Part shown: piece after piece, positions 1 through 6,331 of the stretch | Layout of the letters: each line of letters opens with the position of its first letter | How positions within the stretch are numbered: position 1 is the stretch's first letter | Origin: a virus | Direction: 5' to 3' (one strand) | IMG/VR virus record: IMGVR_UViG_3300033991_000114 | Span: 1-24,984 of that record | Length of the DNA: 24,984 bases | Program-made: the position numbers and the translations under genes | The notes under the pieces: generated by a model | What the model saw: only the letters and a program-made list of their open reading frames with translations | Databases searched by the model: none | What the model was told of the DNA's origin: nothing

Positions 1-665
1 TACCTGAATTATTATACCATACTTCTTTAAGACAAAGAGAATTATTTATAAATGAATATTTAAAAGGAGATGGTCATATTAGAAATAATGAAACAGTTAT
101 TTATTTGGGTTCTACTAATAATTTATTACAAGGATTTATTAAATTATTATTATTGTCAGGGAAGAAATTTAAACTAAGTAAACAAATTTCTGGTTTTAAA
201 AGTATAACGCACAGATTAAATATATTAAAACAAGATATACAATCATTTACATTTAAAAAAGAACAATTGTATGTAGGTAAAATTTGGTGTCCAACTACGG
301 AAAACAAAACTTGGATAGCGGTTAGAAACGGAATTCCCTTTATAACTGGCAATAGTTATTGGGGCGACTACGAAGCAGTAGTAAGAAGTGATTTTATTAT
401 TGCCTATTTACCCAAAGATACAAAAACTATAGGAACTATTATTGAAATAGAAATTTGTTATTTATTTGGAATTCCTGTTTTTTTGATTCTCCCAGATTGT
501 AGCAAAACAGAAGCTAATAGTACTTTGATAGATACTGTTATGAAATCTGAAGGCGAGATATTTTATAATATAGGAGAATGTTGTAATTTCATAAAAGAAA
601 AATATAAATTAAAAGAGCCCAAAGAAGAACCAAAATTAGAAGAAAAGAAAGAGGAGAAGAAATAA
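1..665 (+). CDS. Nucleoside 2-deoxyribosyltransferase-like protein interrupted by an intein (5' end missing)
   Basis: The frame is open from base 3, so the gene starts left of the window. Codons up to 353 read as the C-terminal part of an intein (separate entry). From Ser at 354 the mature protein continues with a WGDYEAVVRSDF stretch, a hydrophobic strand ending in LP, then GTIIEIE and a second strand (GIPVFLIL). This D...sD...GT..E..GiPV layout is that of the nucleoside 2-deoxyribosyltransferase-like superfamily, in which the Glu after GT is catalytic. Known enzymes exchange bases between deoxynucleosides, and related folds include other nucleotide-binding enzymes. The last 20 or so residues are a Lys/Glu-rich tail. 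The stop overlaps the next ATG (TAATG). The exact enzyme activity is uncertain, but nucleotide salvage would suit the neighbouring dNTP-hydrolase-like gene. Confidence 0.7.
   Translation, partial: PELLYHTSLRQRELFINEYLKGDGHIRNNETVIYLGSTNNLLQGFIKLLLLSGKKFKLSKQISGFKSITHRLNILKQDIQSFTFKKEQLYVGKIWCPTTENKTWIAVRNGIPFITGNSYWGDYEAVVRSDFIIAYLPKDTKTIGTIIEIEICYLFGIPVFLILPDCSKTEANSTLIDTVMKSEGEIFYNIGECCNFIKEKYKLKEPKEEPKLEEKKEEKK
3..353 (+). mobile_element. Intein, C-terminal part with LAGLIDADG-type endonuclease half
   Basis: About 117 codons before the junction have intein features. YLKGDGHI near the left edge matches the second LAGLIDADG (DOD) motif, followed by a YLGSTNNLLQGF helix and strand pattern typical of these domains. 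Near the end lies W-C-P-T-T, then block F/G residues ending in GIPFITGN, followed directly by Ser. Protein splicing would use Asn at 351-353 as the last intein residue and Ser at 354-356 as the +1 nucleophile. The penultimate residue is Gly rather than the usual His, a variation I believe occurs in other inteins. The N-terminal splice junction and first DOD motif are outside the window, so activity cannot be judged. Confidence 0.8.
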
Positions 666-1162
666 TGAAATTGAAACATTCTATTCATAATAATCATAAA
701 ATATGTTCTAAATGTGGAAAAAATAAACACATTACTGAATTTTATAAAGATAACCGCAAATGGCGTAAATCTAATTCAATTCGTTCTACTTGCAAACAAT
801 GCGATATTATTATTAGTCGAGAATATGCTAAAAAGCATCCAGAATTTGTTGCATATAGACAACGTTATTGCCGATTACATCACTATGGAATGACTCTCAT
901 GCAATTTAATGAACTATTAAAAAAACAAGGTAACAAATGTGCTTGTTGCGGAACAACAACTCCTGGAGGAACATTTAATCAATGGCACGTAGACCATGAC
1001 CATTCTTGTTGTTCAGGAAAAGATTCTTGTGGAAAGTGTATTCGAGGATTGCTATGTCAAGCATGTAATAGAGCATTAGGAATAATAAAAGATAATCCAG
1101 AACATTTATTAAAGTTAATAAATTATTTAAAAGTATGGAGGGAGACAAGTGCGAACCTTTAA
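665..1162 (+). CDS. Recombination endonuclease VII-like homing endonuclease
   Basis: The 165-residue protein starts with a treble-clef-like four-Cys finger (CSKC near residue 15, CKQC near 43), then HYGMTLMQFNELL, CACC, a WHVDHDH active-site segment, CIRGLLCQACN and a helical end. This order of zinc ligands around HVDHDH and RGLLC..CN is that of the endonuclease VII family (PF02945), whose phage T4 member resolves DNA branches. Free-standing versions with an extra zinc finger are usually mobile or homing nucleases, which is my preferred reading. The start overlaps the previous stop (TAATG). The end overlaps the next gene by 14 bases, so the nuclease sits between two nucleotide-metabolism genes without separating them. 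Confidence 0.85.
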   Translation: MKLKHSIHNNHKICSKCGKNKHITEFYKDNRKWRKSNSIRSTCKQCDIIISREYAKKHPEFVAYRQRYCRLHHYGMTLMQFNELLKKQGNKCACCGTTTPGGTFNQWHVDHDHSCCSGKDSCGKCIRGLLCQACNRALGIIKDNPEHLLKLINYLKVWRETSANL

Positions 1163-1550
1163 ATCTGGTGCTACGAGAGATTCTGACAAGATGAAAAACG
1201 ACTACGAAGGATTTCTTGACCCGATAGTTATTGAAAGATATGGAAATTATATGACTAAACACCGTAAACAAGTAGATGGACAACTGAGAGATTCGGATAA
1301 TTGGAAAAAAGGAATCCCTAAAGAAGCATATATAAAATCTGCTTGGAGACATTTTTTAGATGTATGGGCTATTCATCGTGGTTATAAAAGATTTGATAAG
1401 CAAAGAAACGAAGAAATAACAATAGATGAAGCATTAATGGCACTTCTTTTTAATGTAATGGGATATGCTTATGAAGTTTTAAAACCACAAGAAGATAAAT
1501 TAGAGCAAATTAAAAAAGCACCAAGAGATTTTATTGAAAAAGGAGTTTAA
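1149..1550 (+). CDS. dATP/dGTP diphosphohydrolase-like protein (DUF5664 type)
   Basis: The 133-residue protein begins FKSGATRDSDKMKNDYEG, then has NWKKGIP, a helix with SAWRHFLDVW, and a second helix ALMALLFNVMGYAYE. The order SGA-RDS..K-DY, NW.KGIP, RH and a late helix matches the phage dATP/dGTP diphosphohydrolase N-terminal family (PF18909), an all-helical MazG-like group. Members are thought to hydrolyse purine dNTPs and so adjust the phage dNTP pool. The start is GTG at 1149, fixed by a GGAGGG SD box just upstream and the family's usual N-terminus. No PurZ-like gene is visible, so a link with modified adenine is not supported here. Family assignment is by motif memory; catalytic activity is inferred. 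Confidence 0.75.
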   Translation: MRTFKSGATRDSDKMKNDYEGFLDPIVIERYGNYMTKHRKQVDGQLRDSDNWKKGIPKEAYIKSAWRHFLDVWAIHRGYKRFDKQRNEEITIDEALMALLFNVMGYAYEVLKPQEDKLEQIKKAPRDFIEKGV

Positions 1551-2225
1551 ATAAATATTTGTATAGACTGTAAGAAAAAAATTAGTATTGGACATAAAAG
1601 ATGCAAAAAATGTTGGCATAAATTTGCGATAGGAAAGAAGGCATCTAATTTTAAAGACGGGAAAACATTGAAACACTATATATGTTTAGATTGTAAAAGA
1701 GAAATAACTCGCCATAACAAATCGGGATTGTGCAGGTCTTGTATGATGAAAGAAAAGTTATCAATTCCCGAAAAAAATCCTAATTTTAAACATGGAGAAA
1801 CATTAAAAAAACATTATTGTATCGATTGTAAAATAAATGAAATAAATTATAATACTTTTTACTATGGTAACGAGCGATGTTCTTCTTGTACTAAAAAGAA
1901 ATTATATAAAAATCCTAAAAATCATCCAAATTTTATAGATGGCAAAAGTAAAGAACCATATACATTAAAATTTACAGAAGAACTAAAAGAACAAATTCAT
2001 AAAAGAGACAATTACATTTGTCAAAACTGTGGAATGACTGAAGAAGAGCATTTGATAGTAGTAGGTCGAACTTTACACATTCATCACATTGATTATAATA
2101 AAAAAAATTGTAAAGAAGATAATCTAATTACTTTATGTATGAGTTGTAATATTAGAGCCAACTATAGTAGAGATTATTGGAAAGATTTTTATCAGAATAA
2201 ACTAAAGGTTATACATAATGGATAA
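1551..2225 (+). CDS. HNH homing endonuclease with repeated zinc fingers; start codon not canonical
   Basis: The C-terminal third is a classic HNH domain: RDNYICQNCG, LHIHHIDYNKKN, DNLITLCMSCN. The N-terminal part holds several CxxC pairs forming repeated zinc-finger units, separated by NPNF or HPNF spacers, a common specificity region of homing nucleases. The only normal start codon in frame before the HNH domain is TTG at 1668, which would cut off an upstream CIDC...CKKCW finger. The frame stays open back to 1551, just after the previous gene's stop, and this extension shares WxKFAIGKKAS with the nuclease at 24085, so it looks coding. AAAAGGAG (1538-1545) would place initiation at ATA 1551 or ATT 1557. 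The stop overlaps the ATG of the S21 gene. Confidence 0.75.
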   Translation: MNICIDCKKKISIGHKRCKKCWHKFAIGKKASNFKDGKTLKHYICLDCKREITRHNKSGLCRSCMMKEKLSIPEKNPNFKHGETLKKHYCIDCKINEINYNTFYYGNERCSSCTKKKLYKNPKNHPNFIDGKSKEPYTLKFTEELKEQIHKRDNYICQNCGMTEEEHLIVVGRTLHIHHIDYNKKNCKEDNLITLCMSCNIRANYSRDYWKDFYQNKLKVIHNG

Positions 2226-2436
2226 AAAGCCAGTTATTTTGCCTGAAACTACAATAATTAATTATGAGTTTGAAAAAATGCTCAAACAATTTCTTAAACA
2301 AGTTATGAAAGATGGAATTTTACAAGAAATAAAGGAAAGAAGATATTATACCAAGTCCTCAGAAATTAGACATAAATTATTAGGAGCAATAAAAAGAAAA
2401 GCTAAATTAGAAAGAAAAAGGAGAAGAAAGAAATGA
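2218..2436 (+). CDS. rpsU: Ribosomal protein bS21, phage-encoded
   Basis: A 72-residue, very basic protein that follows the bS21 pattern: a short N-terminal strand, FEKMLKQFLKQVMKDGILQE, then KERRYYTKSSEIR, and an Arg/Lys-rich tail. In bacterial S21 the equivalent positions are the helix with FK..V...GIL.E, R.RRYYEKPSE.R and the basic C-terminal helix. Size is normal for the family. bS21 sits on the 30S subunit next to the end of 16S rRNA that pairs with the SD sequence and takes part in initiation. Phages from several environments carry S21 genes, and a role in steering ribosomes to phage messages has been proposed. It overlaps both neighbours by a few bases, so it is co-expressed with them. 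Confidence 0.9.
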   Translation: MDKKPVILPETTIINYEFEKMLKQFLKQVMKDGILQEIKERRYYTKSSEIRHKLLGAIKRKAKLERKRRRKK

Positions 2437-2891
2437 GATACGATAAAATTCAAAAATATTTTGATGAAGGAGAAGTAGGAGTAACTCAATTATTGGCAGA
2501 TTGCCAAGATATTTTCGATACTATAGACCAATATAAGCAAGATTTTTTGGGAGATGTTTTGTCTACCGAATCTGTTTTAAAAACAGGGTTAAATGTGCTT
2601 ACAGGATGTTATTTTTTTCTTGAGCCAATTTTCAATTTATCTCAGGCTTATAAAGAAATAAAAGAAGATGAATCATATTGTAATTTAAGAACTCAAGCAG
2701 AATTAGAAGGAAAAAAGATTACAGCAGATGCCTTAAAAGTTGAGGCTCACAAATCAGTTAATTTATTTATTAGAACTCGCAATATTTTTGAATCTTATGT
2801 TAATAGTGTAGAAAAAGGAATTATTACTATTCAAACATTATTGAAAAGAATGGAAAACAATAAAGACCACAAACCACAAGAAGAAAAATAA
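2433..2891 (+). CDS. Helical protein of unknown function
   Basis: A 152-residue protein that I do not recognise. It appears almost wholly alpha-helical: an acidic N-terminus, a central hydrophobic helix (VLKTGLNVLTGCYFFLEP), a charged middle with EGKKITADALKVEA, and a last helix with an IQTLLKRM motif. There is no signal peptide, Cys cluster or nucleotide-binding motif. The layout of helix, EGKK.TA...K.EA, R...Y, late I..Q..LK resembles small recombination-mediator proteins such as UvsY, and a UvsX-like recombinase is present, but this is only a weak structural guess. The start overlaps the S21 stop (ATGA) and the stop overlaps the next small gene (TAATG). Confidence 0.65.
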   Translation: MRYDKIQKYFDEGEVGVTQLLADCQDIFDTIDQYKQDFLGDVLSTESVLKTGLNVLTGCYFFLEPIFNLSQAYKEIKEDESYCNLRTQAELEGKKITADALKVEAHKSVNLFIRTRNIFESYVNSVEKGIITIQTLLKRMENNKDHKPQEEK

Positions 2892-3013
2892 TGACTAATT
2901 TATATTATTTTTTAGAAAGTTTGTGCAATAGACTAAGATATATTTTATTAGATTTATGCGAAAAATTAGAAGAATTATCATATTATTTTTATTATAAGGC
3001 AATAAAATGGTAA
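2891..3013 (+). CDS. Small 40-residue protein of unknown function
   Basis: ATG at 2891 overlaps the previous stop, and its own stop at 3011-3013 overlaps the start of the exonuclease gene (ATGGTAA), so it fits exactly between two genes. The product is rich in Leu and Tyr with a regular hydrophobic spacing (LYYFLESLCNRLRYILL), suggesting one amphipathic helix, perhaps membrane-associated. No homolog comes to mind. A role may be only to couple translation of the exonuclease to upstream genes. Confidence 0.5.
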   Translation: MTNLYYFLESLCNRLRYILLDLCEKLEELSYYFYYKAIKW

Positions 3014-3756
3014 ACAATAGAGTAATATTAATAGACAATGGTAACATCCAATTTCGTAGTATTTTTGCCTACAGAAACAATCCTTCTATTCCAGTTACTT
3101 GGACTTATTTGAATATGGTTACAGGTTATCTTAGAAAATTAGAAGTAACTTTAGAAGATACAATAGTGATGGCACAAGACTACGGTAGCTGGAGAAAAGA
3201 CATTGATAAAACTTATAAAGCTCAACGCCAAGATTTTCGTGAAAGTTTTGAAGAAAAAGAATGGTGGCAAAAAAGATATGATGAATTTAATGATTTGTAT
3301 GAAAAAATGAATAAATCACTTCCATTTAGTTTTATAAAAAAATATAAATGCGAAGCAGATGATGTGATTAGTGTAGCTTGTCGTTATTATAAAGATAAAG
3401 AAATTATCATAGTTTCAAGTGATAAAGACCTTGAGATGCTCCTATCTTTTCCAAATGTTAAGATTTTCAGTCCGATTTCTAAGCGGTTTAAGAAAGTGCC
3501 TAATCCTACTAAAGTTTTGTTGGATAAAATTCAAGGAGATATTAGTGATAATCTTTTAGATAAACCTTCTTCAGAAGCAGAATTTGAGAGACGCAAGAAG
3601 ATAGTTGACCTTATAAATCCACTTCCTGAATTTGTGGAGCAACCTATAAAAGAAGAATTAGATAAAATTATGCCCAAGAACCTCTATGTTCATAAAATTC
3701 CCTTTCGGTCAATTCAAGAAAAATTTAAAGTAATTTATAAATTAAATGAAGAATAA
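3007..3756 (+). CDS. 5'-3' exonuclease / RNase H, FEN family
   Basis: The 249-residue protein has the acidic residues of structure-specific 5' nucleases: ILIDNGN (Asp10), a basic bridge region WRKDIDKTYKAQR, EADDVIS (Asp118, Asp119) and SSDKDLEML (Asp139, Asp141). GDISDN at about 177-182 matches the start of the H3TH DNA-binding motif. These enzymes use two metal ions to remove RNA primers and 5' flaps, as in T4 RNase H and T5 FEN, so it probably matures lagging strands made by the primase and polymerase further on. Length is somewhat short compared with T4 RNase H (about 305 residues), mostly in the C-terminal part. The start ATG overlaps the preceding small ORF's stop. Confidence 0.88.
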   Translation: MVNNRVILIDNGNIQFRSIFAYRNNPSIPVTWTYLNMVTGYLRKLEVTLEDTIVMAQDYGSWRKDIDKTYKAQRQDFRESFEEKEWWQKRYDEFNDLYEKMNKSLPFSFIKKYKCEADDVISVACRYYKDKEIIIVSSDKDLEMLLSFPNVKIFSPISKRFKKVPNPTKVLLDKIQGDISDNLLDKPSSEAEFERRKKIVDLINPLPEFVEQPIKEELDKIMPKNLYVHKIPFRSIQEKFKVIYKLNEE

Positions 3757-3952
3757 ATTTATTATTACAATCGAAAGAATAAATGATAAGCAACTTAAAG
3801 ACAAAGCTAAATTTGAGATAGCAGAAGATTCTGATTTGTGGGATTGGAAATATCTCTTTTCTGCAATTTTAGTTTATGTAAGTTTTGATTTAAACCAAAT
3901 TAAAGAATTATTTAATGGAGGAGATAATGATGAAAAAATTGAAGGTAATTAA
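3746..3952 (+). CDS. Small acidic protein of unknown function
   Basis: A 68-residue protein starting 11 bases inside the exonuclease gene. It has a beta-strand-like start (FIITIERI), an acidic turn EIAEDSDLWDW and a hydrophobic helix (YLFSAILVYVSFDLNQI). I recall small phage proteins with the same strand-acidic-turn-DW..LF..IL pattern, but none with a known role. Its last codons carry the GGAGGAG box of the following small ORF. Confidence 0.55.
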   Translation: MKNKFIITIERINDKQLKDKAKFEIAEDSDLWDWKYLFSAILVYVSFDLNQIKELFNGGDNDEKIEGN

Positions 3953-4064
3953 AAAAGTAACAGGTAAAAGTTCTATTAAAGGATTAGAAGAAAGTATTTA
4001 TTATCATATTTATATAGGAAAAGACGGAAAAAAATACTGTATAGATAAGGACACAATAGGATGA
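3927..4064 (+). CDS. Small 45-residue basic protein
   Basis: ATGATG at 3927 follows a strong SD box (GGAGGAG at 3918-3924). The stop TGA overlaps the ATG of the next HNH gene. The product has a basic start (MMKKLKVIKKVTGKSSIKG) and a strand-like end (YYHIYIGKDGKKYCI). The strong ribosome site and the exact fit between neighbours support a real gene. Function unknown. Confidence 0.6.
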   Translation: MMKKLKVIKKVTGKSSIKGLEESIYYHIYIGKDGKKYCIDKDTIG

Positions 4065-4678
4065 AAAAGTGTACTAAATGTAATAAAGAAAAATCATTAA
4101 ATCAATTTCATATTTCAAAAGGTTTTGCAGATAAACATAATAATTGGTGTAAAAATTGTATGAGTGATTATCATAAAAGATATAGACTTAATCCAGAAGT
4201 TAAAGAAAAAGAATTAGTAAATGGAAGAAAATATTTCCTATTGAATAGAAAAAAATGCTTGTTAAAAAGTTTGAAATGGAAAAGAAAAAATAAAGATAAA
4301 ATGAGAGAATATAGAAGAAAATGGTGTAGTTTAAAACAAAAAACAGATATTGATTTTAAAATGCTTCACAATTTAAGAAGTCGGATATTACAAGCATTAA
4401 AGAAGGGCTGGAAATCTGGATTTGCTATTGAATTACTTGGCTGCTCTATTGAGCAATTAAAACAACATTTAGAATCTCAATTCACTAAAGGAATGAATTG
4501 GAAAAATTATGGTACTGGTTGGAATGGTAATGGTATGAAACAATGGCATATTGACCATATCAAACCTTGTGCTTCTTTCGACCTTAGCAAATCCGAAGAG
4601 CAACGCAAATGTTTTAATTATAAAAATCTTCAGCCCTTATGGGCGGAAGATAATTTAAATAAAGGAGCTAAAAAATGA
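4061..4678 (+). CDS. HNH-type homing endonuclease, paralog 1 of 3
   Basis: The 205-residue protein has an N-terminal four-Cys finger (CTKC, then CKNC), a basic helical middle, and a C-terminal block LLGCSIEQLKQHLESQF, GMNWKNYG, WHIDHIKPCASFDL, CFNYKNLQPLWAEDNL. The last part is an HNH-like site, with His residues in WHIDHI and Asn in NLQPLW. The same block occurs at 5642 and 11757 in this window. Enzymes of this kind are common free-standing phage nucleases that spread by cutting alleles lacking them. It is wedged between small unknown genes, overlapping both by 4 bases, so it was inserted without breaking the transcription unit. Confidence 0.85.
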   Translation: MKKCTKCNKEKSLNQFHISKGFADKHNNWCKNCMSDYHKRYRLNPEVKEKELVNGRKYFLLNRKKCLLKSLKWKRKNKDKMREYRRKWCSLKQKTDIDFKMLHNLRSRILQALKKGWKSGFAIELLGCSIEQLKQHLESQFTKGMNWKNYGTGWNGNGMKQWHIDHIKPCASFDLSKSEEQRKCFNYKNLQPLWAEDNLNKGAKK

Positions 4679-5076
4679 ATAGAGGTTTGATAGTGAGAAA
4701 AGGATTTACATTATATTTGAAGGTTATTGGATTTCCTTTAGATAAGCCAGCTTATTTTGAAATTCAAAATTTTGCTACTAAAGATAAAATAAAAGAGATA
4801 GCAACTCTATCAGAAGAATTTGATATTGATTTATCAGGGAGGAAAATAATGAAAATAAAAATAAATTATAAAAATGCAGCTAAATACGATGTTATTGATA
4901 TTGAAACTGGAGTAAGAATTCCTTTAGTTCAAGAAGCAGATGATAAAAAAGGCGAATTTATTATTATTTTGTACGATTATGCAAATGAAAGATGGGTTGC
5001 TGATTTGAATGGTGAACTATTAAAATTTAAAATTAAAAGACCAATAAAGATAATAAAAAAAATAAAGGAGGAATAA
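4675..5076 (+). CDS. Unknown protein with an internal in-frame start
   Basis: A 133-residue open frame with ATGA overlap to the HNH gene. It reads as two halves. The first 58 residues hold a strand-rich segment (FTLYLKVIGFPL) and a short acidic helix. The second half, from Met at 4849, is another strand-rich segment (VIDIETGVRIPL, FIIILYDY, RWVADLNG) ending in a basic KIIKKIK tail. A GGGAGG SD box stands at the right distance before the internal ATG, so a 75-residue product may be made as well as, or instead of, the full one. No family recognised for either half. Confidence 0.6.
   Translation: MNRGLIVRKGFTLYLKVIGFPLDKPAYFEIQNFATKDKIKEIATLSEEFDIDLSGRKIMKIKINYKNAAKYDVIDIETGVRIPLVQEADDKKGEFIIILYDYANERWVADLNGELLKFKIKRPIKIIKKIKEE
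4838..4851 (+). promoter_or_regulatory. Internal ribosome binding site within the 4675 frame
   Basis: GGGAGG (4838-4843) followed by AAAATA and then ATG at 4849-4851, in the same reading frame as the enclosing gene. The spacing is that of genuine starts in this window. It would yield a shorter protein of 75 residues. Confidence 0.5.
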
Positions 5077-5078
5077 AA

Positions 5079-5642
5079 ATGGCTACACAAACACTCACAT
5101 CTAAGTTAGTAAAGAAAGCAGGGAATGGTAAGGGATTTGTTTTGGAAGGGCAAGAAGGTTGGTTTAATGCGAATGATAAGGTTGAACCTTTTCTTGCAAA
5201 AATTGAAGTAGGGAAGGTAGTAGAAGTATCTTATTTCAAAAAAGGTGTAAAAAGAGAAGTAACATTAATTAAAGAAGTTTCTGGAGAAGCAACCAAGACA
5301 GAAAAAGAAACTGAAGCCCCTAAAGAAGAAGGAAAGTATACTAATTGTGCAGTCTGCGGTAAAGAATTAAAAGGAAAAGGAGTTAATTATCCTAATTGTT
5401 GGGATTGCAAAGATAAATCTCCTAAAGAAGAAAAGAAAACAGAAACCGAACCAAGAAAAGAAAGAACATATACAGGAAGTAATTATGGTTCTGCTGAAGA
5501 TGTTGCTGGAAAAGAAGTTGGATGTGCTGCAAATTGTGCATCTTCTATTTTAGCAGGAAGGCAAGAAGACCCAGATACTTTATTAGAAATGTTTAGAATT
5601 CTTTTTAATGGAGTATTGGAGCATATTAGAGCAAATAAATAA
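5079..5642 (+). CDS. Putative nucleic-acid-binding protein: OB-fold-like domain plus zinc ribbon
   Basis: The 187-residue protein, preceded by an AAAGGAGG box, has three parts. Residues 1-67 look like a small five-strand OB-type barrel (GNGKGFVLEGQEGWFNAN, VGKVVEVSYFKKG). A Lys/Glu-rich linker follows. A four-Cys ribbon (CAVCGKEL..., CWDC) lies at about residues 90-110. After a second charged linker comes a helical C-terminus (CAANCASSILAG, LLEMFRILFNGVLEHI). The position just upstream of the primase-helicase and the domain mix suggest a single-strand DNA-binding or replication accessory protein, but I cannot name a confirmed family. No other SSB candidate is seen in the window. Confidence 0.55.
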   Translation: MATQTLTSKLVKKAGNGKGFVLEGQEGWFNANDKVEPFLAKIEVGKVVEVSYFKKGVKREVTLIKEVSGEATKTEKETEAPKEEGKYTNCAVCGKELKGKGVNYPNCWDCKDKSPKEEKKTETEPRKERTYTGSNYGSAEDVAGKEVGCAANCASSILAGRQEDPDTLLEMFRILFNGVLEHIRANK

Positions 5643-6331
5643 TGATAATAAGATTTTGCATTGTTTGTAAAAGAAAATTTCAAACCAATAGCCATAATAA
5701 ATGGCATTGTTCTAAAAAATGTAAAAAACAATCAATTATTAAACAGAAGCAAAAATATTATATGATTCATAAAAAAGAAATAAGAAAAAAGCAAAAAATA
5801 TATTATAATAATCACAAAGTGAATATTATTAAAAGAGTTAAACAATATTATTTCATTAATAAAGAAAAAATATTAAAATATCTAAAAAAATATCACCATA
5901 TTTATTATATAAAAAACAGATATAAAATTTTAAAAAGATTAAAACAAAATTCTATAATTTATCGTAAAAAAAATAAAAATAAAATCAATGAATATATGAG
6001 AACTAAAAGAAGAAAAGATATTAATTTTAATTTAGCAAAATGTTTAAGAAATAGAATTTGGGATGCTTTAAAAAATAATAGAAAATCTAAGCATACTTTC
6101 GAATTACTCGGTTGTTCTATTGATTTTTTAAAGAAACATTTAAAATCTCAATTTAAATCAGGCATGTCTTGGGATAGTTATGGTAGAGAAGGTTGGGTTA
6201 TAGACCACATAAGACCTTGTGCGAGCTTTGATTTAAGTAAACCAGAAGAACAAGTCAAGTGTTTTAACTATACAAATTTACAACCTCTATGGGCAAAAGA
6301 GAATTTAGAAAAAAAGGATAAAAATGTTTGA
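5642..6331 (+). CDS. HNH-type homing endonuclease, paralog 2 of 3, with basic helical repeats
   Basis: At 229 residues this is the longest of the three paralogs. It opens with a four-Cys finger (CIVC, then CSKKC), continues with about five Lys/Tyr-rich repeats of roughly 16-19 residues (such as YYFINKEKILKYLKK) that probably form DNA-binding helices, and ends with the shared block LLGCSIDFLKKHLKSQF, GMSWDSYG, WVIDHIRPCASFDL, CFNYTNLQPLWA. The first His of the WHIDHI motif is Val here (WVIDH), so one active-site position may be altered. It lies between the OB-fold candidate and the primase-helicase, overlapping both, with no obvious SD box of its own; translation probably depends on coupling. 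Confidence 0.82.
   Translation: MIIRFCIVCKRKFQTNSHNKWHCSKKCKKQSIIKQKQKYYMIHKKEIRKKQKIYYNNHKVNIIKRVKQYYFINKEKILKYLKKYHHIYYIKNRYKILKRLKQNSIIYRKKNKNKINEYMRTKRRKDINFNLAKCLRNRIWDALKNNRKSKHTFELLGCSIDFLKKHLKSQFKSGMSWDSYGREGWVIDHIRPCASFDLSKPEEQVKCFNYTNLQPLWAKENLEKKDKNV

Noticed and set aside
4061-4678. Insertion sequence transposase
   Set aside because: The WHIDH...NLQPLW block is an HNH-type nuclease, and no inverted repeats or target duplications are seen around it or its paralogs.
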